NCBI GenBank assembly: GCA_024641285.1
Contig: JAHEDH010000010.1
Location: 1-43,266 of the forward strand
Direction of reading: 5' to 3'
DNA length: 43,266 bases
DNA from: a bacterium
GTDB taxonomy: Bacteria; Actinomycetota; Acidimicrobiia; Spongiisociales; ZC4RG35
Position 1 is the stretch's first letter. Each line of letters starts with the position of its first letter. Positions 21,869 through 29,160 of this stretch are shown piece after piece. Under the pieces are notes generated by a model. That model searched no databases. It worked only from the letters and a program-made list of their open reading frames with translations, and had not been told where the DNA came from. The position numbers and the translations under genes were made by a program.

Positions 21869-22753
21869 ATGGAATGGGTAGAAGTACGAGGGAAAACCAC
21901 GGATGTGGCGATCGAAGCCGCCATGCACGAGCTCGGCGCCGACAGCCGCGACCTGATTGACGTCGAGGTCATCCAGGAGCCCGAGAAGGGCTTTCTCGGG
22001 TTCGGCGGCCAGGACGCCATCGTCAAGGTGAAGCTCAAGCCGAAGAGCTCGGGCCGCAAGCGCCGTCGGCGTCGCAAGGGCGACCGGCCGGAGGACGCCG
22101 GCAACCGCAACGACGGACAGAGTCGGGGTGGCCGCGGTCAGAGTGACGGCAAGCCGTCGGGCGGCGGCAAACCGTCCGGTGGAGGTCGGGGCGGAAACTC
22201 CCGACCGGCAGGCAATTCCGGCAACCGCCGGGACGAACGGCCCGCCAAACCACAACGTCAACGTGAGGAGAAACCAGAAGTGGACATCACAGATCAGGCT
22301 CCAGTCGTTGAAGAGTTTCTCACCGGGCTCGTCACTGCATTTGGTCTCGAAGGCGGGGTCGACGTTCGGATCGAGGACGAAGTCATCATCGCCGATGTCA
22401 CCGGCCCGCAAACCGAGGCGATGGTGGGCGTGCGCGGCTCGACGATCGAGGCGATCCACGAGCTCGCCAAGACCGTGCTGCAACGCCAGACCCAGTCTTC
22501 AGCCCGGCTTCGGCTCGATATCGCGGGCTACGGCGAGCGTCGTCGACAGGCACTGGCGATCTATGCCAACCAGCTGATCGATCAGCTGATCGAAGACGGC
22601 GGTGAGGTCACGCTCGAGCCCATGAGTGCGGGAGATCGCAAGGTGATCCACGACGCAGCCGCCGAACGCACCGGTGTCCGTAGCTACTCGGAGGGTGAGT
22701 CCCCCCAGCGGTACGTCGTGCTCGCCAACGTCGGAGGCGATGAGGAAGAGTGA
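21869..22753 (+). CDS. jag: Jag/KhpB RNA-binding protein
   Basis: 294 aa. The Jag_N domain (VEVRGKTTDVAIEAAMHELG, then EKGFLGFGG) is followed by a ~75-residue Arg/Gly/Lys-rich disordered linker. A KH domain follows (VTGPQTEAMVGVRGSTIEAIHELAK) and a C-terminal R3H domain (MSAGDRKVIHDAAAERTGVRSYSEG). In firmicutes KhpB works with KhpA on RNA and cell elongation. ATG 21869 has AGGAAG 8 nt upstream; GTG 21860, overlapping the yidC stop, is an alternative. The unusually long basic linker may bind RNA. The gene ends in a heptamer array and a strong terminator. Confidence 0.92.
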   Translation: MEWVEVRGKTTDVAIEAAMHELGADSRDLIDVEVIQEPEKGFLGFGGQDAIVKVKLKPKSSGRKRRRRRKGDRPEDAGNRNDGQSRGGRGQSDGKPSGGGKPSGGGRGGNSRPAGNSGNRRDERPAKPQRQREEKPEVDITDQAPVVEEFLTGLVTAFGLEGGVDVRIEDEVIIADVTGPQTEAMVGVRGSTIEAIHELAKTVLQRQTQSSARLRLDIAGYGERRRQALAIYANQLIDQLIEDGGEVTLEPMSAGDRKVIHDAAAERTGVRSYSEGESPQRYVVLANVGGDEEE

Positions 22754-22784
22754 GCAGTGAGTCATGAGCCATGAGCCATGATGA
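22750..22784. repeat. Heptamer array E (unit ATGAGCC) at the jag stop
   Basis: Five heptamers (GTGAGCA, GTGAGTC, two ATGAGCC, ATGATGA). The first contains the jag stop codon. It is followed directly by the terminator. Confidence 0.8.
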
Positions 22785-22787
22785 TGA

Positions 22788-22820
22788 ACGGGCACCGACG
22801 ATGTCGGTGCCCGTTTTGTT
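22788..22820 (+). terminator. Intrinsic terminator of the rpmH-jag operon
   Basis: A perfect 12-bp stem (ACGGGCACCGAC / GTCGGTGCCCGT) with a 3-nt loop, followed by a T-rich stretch (TTTTGTTG overlapping the stem end). Confidence 0.85.
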
Positions 22821-22843
22821 GTCCGGTGGCGGCCCAACCCTCA

Positions 22844-22859
22844 TGTTTCACGTGAAACA
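22844..22859. other. parS: parS site 1 (perfect)
   Basis: TGTTTCACGTGAAACA, an exact match to the conserved bacterial ParB-binding palindrome. It lies ~0.65 kb from parA and ~3 kb from the oriC candidates. Confidence 0.95.
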
Positions 22860-22887
22860 CTGCGAATTCGCAACCTTGACCGTGATG

Positions 22888-22893
22888 TAGCCT
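22888..22893 (+). promoter_or_regulatory. -10 box of leaderless rsmG
   Basis: TAGCCT exactly 7 nt before GTG 22901. Its last base is the first base of parS site 2. Confidence 0.55.
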
Positions 22894-22908
22894 GTTTCAC
22901 GTGGAACA
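22893..22908. other. parS: parS site 2, overlapping the rsmG start
   Basis: TGTTTCACGTGGAACA, one mismatch from the consensus. It spans the predicted transcription start and the GTG start of rsmG, so ParB bound here would sit on the rsmG-parAB promoter. Confidence 0.9.
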
Positions 22909-23500
22909 TCTCGAACATGTCCCGCTCTTCGTGAGCGAATTCCCGCTTGGATGCGAACTCGACGACGAGCAGCTCGGCTCCATCGAGCGATATGCCGATT
23001 GGCTGACCGGGGAGGCCGTACCAGCGGGAGGAATCGGTCCCCACGAAGGCGAGTCGCTGTTCGACCGGCACATCCTCGACTCATTGGCGTTCCTGGCACC
23101 GCTCGATCGCGTTCCCCGATCGCTGATCGATGTGGGTTCTGGCGTCGGACTCCCCGGAATTCCGCTCGCCGTCGTGCTCAAGGAGACAGAAGTGGTGCTG
23201 CTGGATCGATCAGGTCGCCGTTGCGCCCTGCTCAAGCGGGCAATTCGTGTGCTCGGTCTCGACAACGTCGAGATCGCCCAGGCCGACGTGGCCGCCGTCA
23301 CCCGATCGGCGGAAGTGGTGGTATCGAGGGCGTCCCTGCCTGCGCCCGACCTACTCCCGCACCTCCGGCGTATGACGGACCTGGGCATCGTGGCTGGAAG
23401 CACCGTCTCGGAGCCTGAGTTCGAGGGCTATCGCACGATGAAAATCGTCTCGAGATACCTCGAAACCCCCCGATGGCTGCTTATCATGCAGGCATCGTGA
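22901..23500 (+). CDS. rsmG: 16S rRNA (guanine-N7)-methyltransferase RsmG (GidB)
   Basis: 199 aa. It methylates N7 of G527 (E. coli numbering) of 16S rRNA using S-adenosylmethionine. The SAM-binding motif is LIDVGSGVGLPGIPLAVV, preceded by the family sequence FDRHILDSLAF. Loss of this enzyme in other bacteria gives low-level streptomycin resistance. It starts at GTG 22901, inside parS site 2, with TAGCCT 7 nt upstream and no Shine-Dalgarno. The end overlaps the parA GTG. Confidence 0.94.
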   Translation: MEHLEHVPLFVSEFPLGCELDDEQLGSIERYADWLTGEAVPAGGIGPHEGESLFDRHILDSLAFLAPLDRVPRSLIDVGSGVGLPGIPLAVVLKETEVVLLDRSGRRCALLKRAIRVLGLDNVEIAQADVAAVTRSAEVVVSRASLPAPDLLPHLRRMTDLGIVAGSTVSEPEFEGYRTMKIVSRYLETPRWLLIMQAS

Positions 23501-24291
23501 CTCGAGCTTCCGACGGCGCTCCGCTGATCGTCGCCATCGCCAACCAGAAGGGCGGTGTCGGCAAATCGACCACTTCGATCAACCTGGCCGCCGGCTTGGC
23601 GCTCCAAGGCGAACGGGTGTTGATGATCGACCTCGACCCGCAGGGAAACGCCTCTTCCGGCGTCGGGATCGACCGCGGTTCGATCGAATTGAGCGTCTAC
23701 GACGTGCTCTTGAAGTCTGCCGACATCCAGGATGCCATCGAACCGACGTCGATTCGCGACCTCTTCGTGGTGCCCGCCACCATCGACCTCGCCGGCGCCG
23801 AGATCGAATTGGTCTCGGTGTTCAGTCGAGAGCAGCGGCTGCGAACCGCCCTCGAGTCGGTCTCGAAGGAGTTCGACTTCGTCATCATCGATTGTCCGCC
23901 GTCGTTGGGACTGTTGACCGTGAACGCCATGGCGGCGGCGGACGAGCTGTTGATTCCCATCCAGTGCGAGTACTACGCCCTCGAAGGTCTCAGCCAACTC
24001 CTCGCCAACGTCGAGATGGTGCGGAGCAACCTCAACCGTGATCTCGAGCTCGGTGGTGTGGTGCTCACCATGTACGACGGTCGGACCAACTTGGCGAAAG
24101 ACGTCAAAGACCAGGTGAAGGAGTTCTTTGGCGACAAGGCGTACCGGACCGTGATCCCTCGTTCGGTCCGGCTCAGCGAGGCGCCCTCCTACGGGGAGCC
24201 GATCGAGACCTTCGATCCGATGAGCCGCGGGGGAATCGCCTATCGACAGCTGACGAGAGAGTTCCGTTCGCGCCACGGAAGAGAGGATTGA
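23497..24291 (+). CDS. parA: Chromosome-partitioning ATPase ParA (Soj)
   Basis: 264 aa, the short chromosomal type without an N-terminal DNA-binding domain. The deviant Walker A is KGGVGKSTTSINLA, followed by MIDLDPQGNAS and FVIIDCPPSLG. It binds DNA non-specifically as an ATP dimer and moves ParB-parS complexes. GTG 23497 overlaps the rsmG stop (GTGA); ATG 23473 is an alternative eight codons upstream without a Shine-Dalgarno. Confidence 0.95.
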   Translation: MTRASDGAPLIVAIANQKGGVGKSTTSINLAAGLALQGERVLMIDLDPQGNASSGVGIDRGSIELSVYDVLLKSADIQDAIEPTSIRDLFVVPATIDLAGAEIELVSVFSREQRLRTALESVSKEFDFVIIDCPPSLGLLTVNAMAAADELLIPIQCEYYALEGLSQLLANVEMVRSNLNRDLELGGVVLTMYDGRTNLAKDVKDQVKEFFGDKAYRTVIPRSVRLSEAPSYGEPIETFDPMSRGGIAYRQLTREFRSRHGRED

Positions 24292-24292
24292 C

Positions 24293-25147
24293 ATGAGCCA
24301 ACGACGCGGCGGCCTGGGACGAGGGTTGGAGGCGCTCATTCCGACCGGTGGGGGAGAGCCCCCATTTGCACTGCTGCCGGTCGAGCGGATCCAGGCAAAC
24401 GAACAACAGCCTCGGGTCAGGTTCGACCAGGAGACGCTCGAGCAGTTGGCAGCCTCGATCCGAGAGGTCGGGATCCTTCAGCCGATCGCCGTCAGCAGGA
24501 TCGAGGAGTCCGATTCCTATCGCATCATCAACGGAGAGCGGCGCTGGCGGGCAGCGAAGCTCGCCGGTCTCCATGCGGTTCCGGCGGTCATCCGGACGGT
24601 CGATGACGAGCGCCTGCTCACCGAGGCGCTGATCGAGAACCTCCAGCGTGAGGATCTCACGCCGCTGGAAGAAGGCGCCGCGTACAAGTCACTATTGGAA
24701 GAATATGGGTTGACGCACGAGCAGGTCGCGGTTCGAGTGGGCAAGAGTCGGTCGACGGTGACCAACGCCATTCGGCTGCTCGGCCTCCCGGCGAAGATCC
24801 AGGCGCTTCTCGAGAACGGCGATCTGAGGCAGGGTCACGCTCGCGCCTTGCTCGCGCTGGAAGACCGTACGTACGCAGTACATATCGCCCAGAGGGCGGT
24901 GGACGAGGGCTGGAGCGTCCGTCAGGTCGAAGATGCCGTGCGCCAACGCCAGGAGAGCCCGTCAGAAGCCCGTAAGCCGGTCGTGAGAGAAGTCAGGCCC
25001 GTGGAGATCATCGAACTCGAACAACGCCTCACAGAGGCACTGGGGACGAAGGTTTCGATCGCCTACCGGAAGAAAAAGGGCAAGGTGCAGATCGACTTCT
25101 CCTCACTGGACGAGTTGGAGCGCATCTACCGCACCATCTTCGGCTGA
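24293..25147 (+). CDS. parB: Chromosome-partitioning protein ParB (Spo0J)
   Basis: 284 aa. Residues ~25-115 form the ParB/Sulfiredoxin-like CTPase domain with QQPRVRFDQETLEQLAASI and GERRWRAAKLAG, the CTP-binding GERRxRA motif. A helix-turn-helix follows (THEQVAVRVGKSRSTVTNAIRL) and a C-terminal dimerisation domain. It loads at parS and slides as a clamp. ATG 24293 follows AGAGAGG and is one base after the parA stop. Two parS sites upstream of rsmG are its expected targets. Confidence 0.95.
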   Translation: MSQRRGGLGRGLEALIPTGGGEPPFALLPVERIQANEQQPRVRFDQETLEQLAASIREVGILQPIAVSRIEESDSYRIINGERRWRAAKLAGLHAVPAVIRTVDDERLLTEALIENLQREDLTPLEEGAAYKSLLEEYGLTHEQVAVRVGKSRSTVTNAIRLLGLPAKIQALLENGDLRQGHARALLALEDRTYAVHIAQRAVDEGWSVRQVEDAVRQRQESPSEARKPVVREVRPVEIIELEQRLTEALGTKVSIAYRKKKGKVQIDFSSLDELERIYRTIFG

Positions 25148-25150
25148 CGA

Positions 25151-25185
25151 GTTCACAGTGAACAGTTGACAGTTCACAGTTCTCA
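25151..25185. repeat. Heptamer array C (unit GTTCACA), after the parB stop
   Basis: Five heptamers (two GTTCACA, one each of GTGAACA, GTTGACA and GTTCTCA), starting 3 nt after the parB stop. It is inverted relative to array D. Confidence 0.85.
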
Positions 25186-25316
25186 TGCCGTCGTGGACGT
25201 GGGGTGCATTCTGCAATGCCCTCGATGGCGCGAGTGAGCTGGACCTGGGGGATTGTGCGTAACTCTGAGGAGAACTACATCGATGTGACTCGAAGACTTC
25301 CGAGACACCCGGGCAA

Positions 25317-25351
25317 GAACTGTCGACTGTGAACTGTCGACTGTGAACTAC
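25317..25351. repeat. Heptamer array D (units GAACTGT/CGACTGT), abutting the cwlM-like stop
   Basis: Five heptamers with GAACTGT and CGACTGT alternating; the last, GAACTAC, contains the stop codon of the convergent cwlM-like gene. It can pair with array C across ~131 nt. The remainder of the 200-bp gap shows nothing recognisable. Confidence 0.85.
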
Positions 25352-26298
25352 AGCGAAGAAAAGAAGTGGTCGATGCCGGCGACGGTCTTGCGGCCGAGCG
25401 TTTCGTCCAGGTCGTTGCGGGCGATGACGATGGCGGGGGAGCGGGTTTCGCGCAGCATCGCCGTCGCCCGGCCCTCCACGGTGCCTCCGATCTCGCGGGA
25501 GACCGCGCGCGCCAGGCGCTCACCGACCTCGCTACGACTACGGGGTGTCTCGAAGTAGAAGACCCGATCCTCATCCGACTGCTGGAACGAGACGATGAGG
25601 TCGGCCGCTCCACGATTCGCCCGGCCGGCCCGGACGCGCTCGGGCAGGTGCTCGTCTGCGCCGTGCGAGACCAGCGGCAGACCGCCCCGCTCCTGGAACT
25701 CGAGCGCAGCCGCGTTGGCTGCCACCCAGGCCTGTCGGGCCTCGTCGCTGGAGCGGGCGGCGGCGTCGAAGAACACCTTCGTCCCGACGATCGTCTTGTC
25801 CGAGGCGCGCAGCCATTCACGTTCCCGAATCGCCTCACGACCGGCGCGAATCGGCCCCCGCGTCACGAGTCGGAGCTCGGTGATCACCTCCGGCCCGGCG
25901 ATCCCGTCTTCGGTGAGGTTGCGATTGGCCTGGAATTCGTAGATCGCCCGCTGCGTGTCGGGCCCGTAGATCGAGTCCACTTTGCCGGCGTCGAAGCCGA
26001 GCCCGTTGAGGCGGCTCTGCAATTCGGCGACGTCCTCGCCACGGAGCATCGGCCGACGGAGATAGAGCAGTCGATCACCGAGGCGGTACCCCGCTTCGTA
26101 CAGCGCCCTCCAGGTGTCGGGCCCGATGATGCCGTCGGGGTTCAAACCCCGGGATCGTTGGAAGGACCGTGTCGATTCGGTGGTTGCCTGACCGAACTCA
26201 CCCCGGGCATCATCGGCCGGGTCGAACCCCAGCGCTGCCAGACGGTCCTGGATGTCACGCACAGCCTCCCCCGTCGACCCCGACCGATACAAACGCAT
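25348..26298 (-). CDS. CwlM-like peptidoglycan-binding protein with degenerate amidase domain
   Basis: 316 aa. Two PG_binding_1 domains (residues ~8-70, FQRSRGLNPDGIIGPDTWRAL; ~80-142, YEFQANRNLTEDGIAGPEV) precede an Amidase_3-like domain (~171-316). The zinc-binding positions look lost: the usual DAGHGG segment reads FFDAAARSS (176-184), and the later hydrophobic-SIHAD segment reads LIVSFQQSD (234-242). In Mycobacterium CwlM, encoded at the same place, regulates MurA without needing amidase activity, so a regulatory role is likely. There is no signal peptide, in keeping with a cytoplasmic protein. ATG 26298 has TACCAT 6 nt upstream and no Shine-Dalgarno. Confidence 0.88.
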   Translation of the reverse strand: MRLYRSGSTGEAVRDIQDRLAALGFDPADDARGEFGQATTESTRSFQRSRGLNPDGIIGPDTWRALYEAGYRLGDRLLYLRRPMLRGEDVAELQSRLNGLGFDAGKVDSIYGPDTQRAIYEFQANRNLTEDGIAGPEVITELRLVTRGPIRAGREAIREREWLRASDKTIVGTKVFFDAAARSSDEARQAWVAANAAALEFQERGGLPLVSHGADEHLPERVRAGRANRGAADLIVSFQQSDEDRVFYFETPRSRSEVGERLARAVSREIGGTVEGRATAMLRETRSPAIVIARNDLDETLGRKTVAGIDHFFSSL

Positions 26299-26304
26299 GA
26301 ACCG

Positions 26305-26310
26305 ATGGTA
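26305..26310 (-). promoter_or_regulatory. -10 box of the leaderless cwlM-like gene
   Basis: TACCAT on the minus strand, 6 nt before ATG 26298. Confidence 0.45.
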
Positions 26311-26321
26311 CGCCCTCGTGT

Positions 26322-26672
26322 GCGTGTCGACCTTGTCGCAACTGACGGCGTGTCCTCCGGCCTGGCGGCCGAAGCGTGTCGTGCTCGCTGGCGCTCGCAG
26401 CGTCTCTTCGCCTTCGGCGGCGCAGCCGCCGAACCGGCATCAGCGTGTCCGCTCGTTCGCTGCGCTCACATTGCAGCGTGTCGTCACTTCGTGAGCGTGT
26501 CTTCGCTTCGCGAGCGTGTCCGAGCCAGAAGCGCGCCGCTCACCTCAACGCTTCGGAGGTCCAGGTCGTCGATTCGGTGCAGACACGCCGCCGAAGGCGA
26601 TCACACGCTCCGGCGGAGGCCGCCAGGCCGGAAGCGGAACACACGCGGCGATGCGAAGCGAGGACGACACGC
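26322..26672. repeat. Inverted field of GCGTGTC heptamers and small hairpins
   Basis: The 420-bp gap between trxA and the cwlM-like gene has no supported gene. Seven exact GCGTGTC copies start at 26322, 26348, 26374, 26443, 26476, 26495 and 26514. The reverse orientation follows: exact GACACGC at 26582 and 26666, and one-mismatch CACACGC at 26602 and 26640. Several intervals fold into hairpins, for example TCAC-TTC-GTGA, TCGC-TTC-GCGA and a perfect 9-bp stem TTCGGCGGC/GCCGCCGAA. The last three forward copies have a 19-nt period. Confidence 0.8.
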
Positions 26673-26718
26673 TCGTGAGCGAGCCACCACGGCGCTCAAG
26701 CGAGCGCTCAGCGTTCGC

Positions 26719-27042
26719 TCACAGGAATTCGGCGAGTTCCTTTTCGAGCATGTGCTTGGGTTTGGCGCCGACGATGCGCTTCTTCTCGACGCCGTTCTGG
26801 AAAACGATCAGCGTCGGGATGCTCATCACGTCGAAGTTGGCGGGGATCTGCGGGTTCTCGTCGATGTTCAGCTTGCCGATCGTGATCTTGTCGGCATGCT
26901 CACCGGCGATCTCGTCGAGCACGGGTGCGACCATCTTGCAGGGGCCGCACCATTCTGCCCAGAAGTCGACGAGAACGGGGCGATCGCCCGAGATGGTGTC
27001 GTTGAACGAGGAGTCGTCCAGCGTGATCATGTTTTCAGCCAT
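26719..27042 (-). CDS. trxA: Thioredoxin
   Basis: 107 aa, a complete thioredoxin fold with the active site WAEWCGPCKM and the cis-Pro loop MSIPTLIVF. It reduces protein disulfides and is recycled by the thioredoxin reductase encoded immediately upstream. ATG 27042 follows GAAAGGA. Last gene of the GNAT-to-trxA operon. Confidence 0.96.
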   Translation of the reverse strand: MAENMITLDDSSFNDTISGDRPVLVDFWAEWCGPCKMVAPVLDEIAGEHADKITIGKLNIDENPQIPANFDVMSIPTLIVFQNGVEKKRIVGAKPKHMLEKELAEFL

Positions 27043-27088
27043 GGGTTTCCTTTCGAATCAATACCCGACAACCGCCCGGGGCCGTCGC

Positions 27089-28015
27089 TCATTCCAGTTC
27101 TGCAAGAAGGTTGCCGGCGTCGATCGCAGCCGCGCAGCCGGATCCTGCGGCAGTGATCGCCTGGCGGTAGATCGAGTCGGCCACGTCGCCGGCGGCGAAC
27201 ACGCCTTCGATGTTCGTGCGGGTCGACCGGTCCGTCAGCACGATGTAGCCCTTGTCGTCGAGGTCGATGACGCCTTCGAACAGCTCGGTGTTCGGCTTGT
27301 GGCCGATGGCAACGAAGACGCCGTCTACCGCCATCTCGGAGGTCTGGCCGTTCGTGGTGTCTGTCAGCGTCACGCCGGTGACCTCGTCCGTGCCATGGAT
27401 CTCGCTGACCTGGGCGTTCCAGATCACTTCGATCTTCGGGTGCTCGAGCGCCCGCTTCGCCATGATCGCCGAAGCGCGGAACTCGTCGCGACGGTGGACG
27501 ATGGTCACCTTTGAGGCGAACTTGGTGAGGAAGATCGCCTCTTCCATGGCGGAGTCGCCGCCGCCGACCACGATCAGTTCCTTGTCGCGAAAGAAGAAAC
27601 CGTCGCACGTCGCACAGGCCGACACGCCCCGGCCGGTGAGACGCTCTTCGCCTTCGATCCCCAGCCACTTGGCGGTGGCGCCGGTCGAGATGATGACCGT
27701 ATGCGCCCGGTATTCGTCGGCGCCGGCTCTGACGATGAAGGGCCGTTGCCCGAAGTCGACCTCGGTCACATCGGTGGTGATCAGCCGGGCACCGAACCGG
27801 TCTGCCTGCTTGCGGAACTGATCCATCAGCTCCGGGCCCATGATGCCGTCGGGGAAGCCGGGATAGTTCTCGACGTCGGTGGTGATCATCAGCTGGCCAC
27901 CCGACTGGCTGCCCTCGAACACCAGCGGGTTCAGGTCGGCACGGGCGGCGTACAGTGCAGCCGTGTATCCAGCGGGGCCGCTGCCGATGATGATGACGTT
28001 TTCGATGGCGCTCAT
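27089..28015 (-). CDS. trxB: Thioredoxin-disulfide reductase
   Basis: 308 aa. FAD-binding GSGPAGYTAALYAARA, redox-active CATCDG, NADPH-binding GGGDSAMEEA and second FAD motif GVFAAGDVAD. It passes electrons from NADPH to thioredoxin. ATG 28015 has AGGAAGAG before it and overlaps the stop of the upstream membrane-protein gene (ATGA); an in-frame start at 28045 would lie further into that gene. trxA follows after 73 nt. Confidence 0.96.
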   Translation of the reverse strand: MSAIENVIIIGSGPAGYTAALYAARADLNPLVFEGSQSGGQLMITTDVENYPGFPDGIMGPELMDQFRKQADRFGARLITTDVTEVDFGQRPFIVRAGADEYRAHTVIISTGATAKWLGIEGEERLTGRGVSACATCDGFFFRDKELIVVGGGDSAMEEAIFLTKFASKVTIVHRRDEFRASAIMAKRALEHPKIEVIWNAQVSEIHGTDEVTGVTLTDTTNGQTSEMAVDGVFVAIGHKPNTELFEGVIDLDDKGYIVLTDRSTRTNIEGVFAAGDVADSIYRQAITAAGSGCAAAIDAGNLLAELE

Positions 28016-28293
28016 GTCTCTTCCTGTGGATCTCGCTTCGACCATAGGAACGCCGCGCCGATGGCGAATAGTCCCGCGATGATCGCGAAGGCAGCCGCCG
28101 AACCGAGCGGGATGGCGAGCGCCTTGTGAATGGTCATGAACAAGAAGACGATGGCCAGCAGGGCGAAGACGATGGTCGGGAAGACGAGCGTGACGATCCT
28201 GATGGCGTTCGACGCCCGATCGACGGTCATCGCCCGGGCCTTGATCGCAGTGGATTCGAGCAGATCGGCGAAGCGGGTGGCGAAGTTCTCCAT
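28012..28293 (-). CDS. Small two-helix membrane protein (holin-X/DUF1469-like)
   Basis: 93 aa. A basic amphipathic N-terminal helix (FATRFADLLESTAIKARAM) is followed by two membrane helices (IVTLVFPTIVFALLAIVFLFM and SAAAFAIIAGLFAIGAAFLW) and a short charged tail. This resembles the actinobacterial holin-X/DUF1469 group, but the assignment is weak. It overlaps trxB by ATGA and follows the anti-sigma gene by 30 nt. Co-transcription suggests an envelope-stress link. Confidence 0.65.
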   Translation of the reverse strand: MENFATRFADLLESTAIKARAMTVDRASNAIRIVTLVFPTIVFALLAIVFLFMTIHKALAIPLGSAAAFAIIAGLFAIGAAFLWSKRDPQEET

Positions 28294-28323
28294 CGTCCCG
28301 AGACTAGCGCTGGCGGGCGAAGC

Positions 28324-29160
28324 TCACGGAAGCTCGTAGGTGGTGCAGTCGATGCTGGCGTACCCGAACTCGGCACCCGAATTGTCGAAGTAGACCTCCA
28401 CCTCGAACCCGTCGACCACCGCGGTGACGATCGCCCGGATGGCCCCGAGATCGGGGACCGCTTCGCGGCACGCCAAGGGGACTTCATCGGCGGCGCGTTG
28501 CAGCACGCCACTGCTCTCTGTCATCTGGGTGACCTGGTCGCGCACGTCCTCCAACTCTGCGGCGAATCCGGGGCGGTCGACCGCGCCGATGTCCTTCACG
28601 AGATCCGAGGGTGCGGCGATCGCTGCGGCGTCGCCGGCCGATTCCTCCATGGCGTCGGCTCCCACGGCGTCGGACTCGGCGAGCGGAGCCTCGAGCGATG
28701 CACCTCCTGCGTCATCTGCGTTGACGGCGACGGCTGCGGTGTCCAAGCCCTCAGTGGCCTGGTCGTTGGTGCCTCCGAGAACCGAGACGAGGCCGGCCAC
28801 GGCTACGACGCCGACGAGAGCGGCAGCGACGGTTCCCAGCCGTGTCCAGTCCCACGCCCGCCTGGGTCGGAGCGGCACAACGATGTTGGACGCTGGGACA
28901 TCGGACTCCGGCACATTGGACTCTTGGTCATCGGACGCGAGCTCGTCGAACACTGCCGAACGCAGTGCCGAGCGCTCGAAAGCGGTCAAAGTGGGGGACT
29001 CGAGATGGGAGAGCTGTTCGATGATGCCGCGCTGGTCGGCATAGTCGGCGACACACTGGGCGCATTCGTCGAGGCGGGACGACACCGCGGCCGGGGTCAC
29101 CGCCGGGTCTTCGAGGAGATCGAGGATCAGATCCTCGTCGTGGAATTCATGCATCGCCAT
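28324..29160 (-). CDS. Anti-sigma factor (zinc-finger type), membrane-anchored
   Basis: 278 aa. The N-terminal segment contains a CxxC pair in SRLDECAQCVADYAD with an earlier His-rich start (MAMHEFHDED), as in ZAS-type anti-sigma domains. A Ser/Pro/Val linker, one membrane helix (LGTVAAALVGVVAVAGLVSVL) and a ~150-residue acidic extracytoplasmic domain follow. ATG 29160 has GGAGGGACG upstream and overlaps the sigma gene by 14 nt. It is expected to hold the SigM-like factor inactive at the membrane. The linker is encoded by a 15-bp repeat (SDDQE, SNVPE, SDVPA). Confidence 0.82.
   Translation of the reverse strand: MAMHEFHDEDLILDLLEDPAVTPAAVSSRLDECAQCVADYADQRGIIEQLSHLESPTLTAFERSALRSAVFDELASDDQESNVPESDVPASNIVVPLRPRRAWDWTRLGTVAAALVGVVAVAGLVSVLGGTNDQATEGLDTAAVAVNADDAGGASLEAPLAESDAVGADAMEESAGDAAAIAAPSDLVKDIGAVDRPGFAAELEDVRDQVTQMTESSGVLQRAADEVPLACREAVPDLGAIRAIVTAVVDGFEVEVYFDNSGAEFGYASIDCTTYELP
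28878..28938. repeat. 15-bp coding repeat in the anti-sigma linker
   Basis: About four 15-bp units beginning GTCCRAY on the minus strand, each encoding five residues (SDDQE, SNVPE, SDVPA, SNIVV). Each unit splits as 7 + 8 nt, reminiscent of the intergenic heptamers but kept in frame. Confidence 0.6.

Noticed and set aside
25366-27156. 596-codon plus-strand frame opposite the cwlM-like gene and trxA
   Set aside because: It crosses the hairpin field and two unrelated genes, and the translation has no domain.
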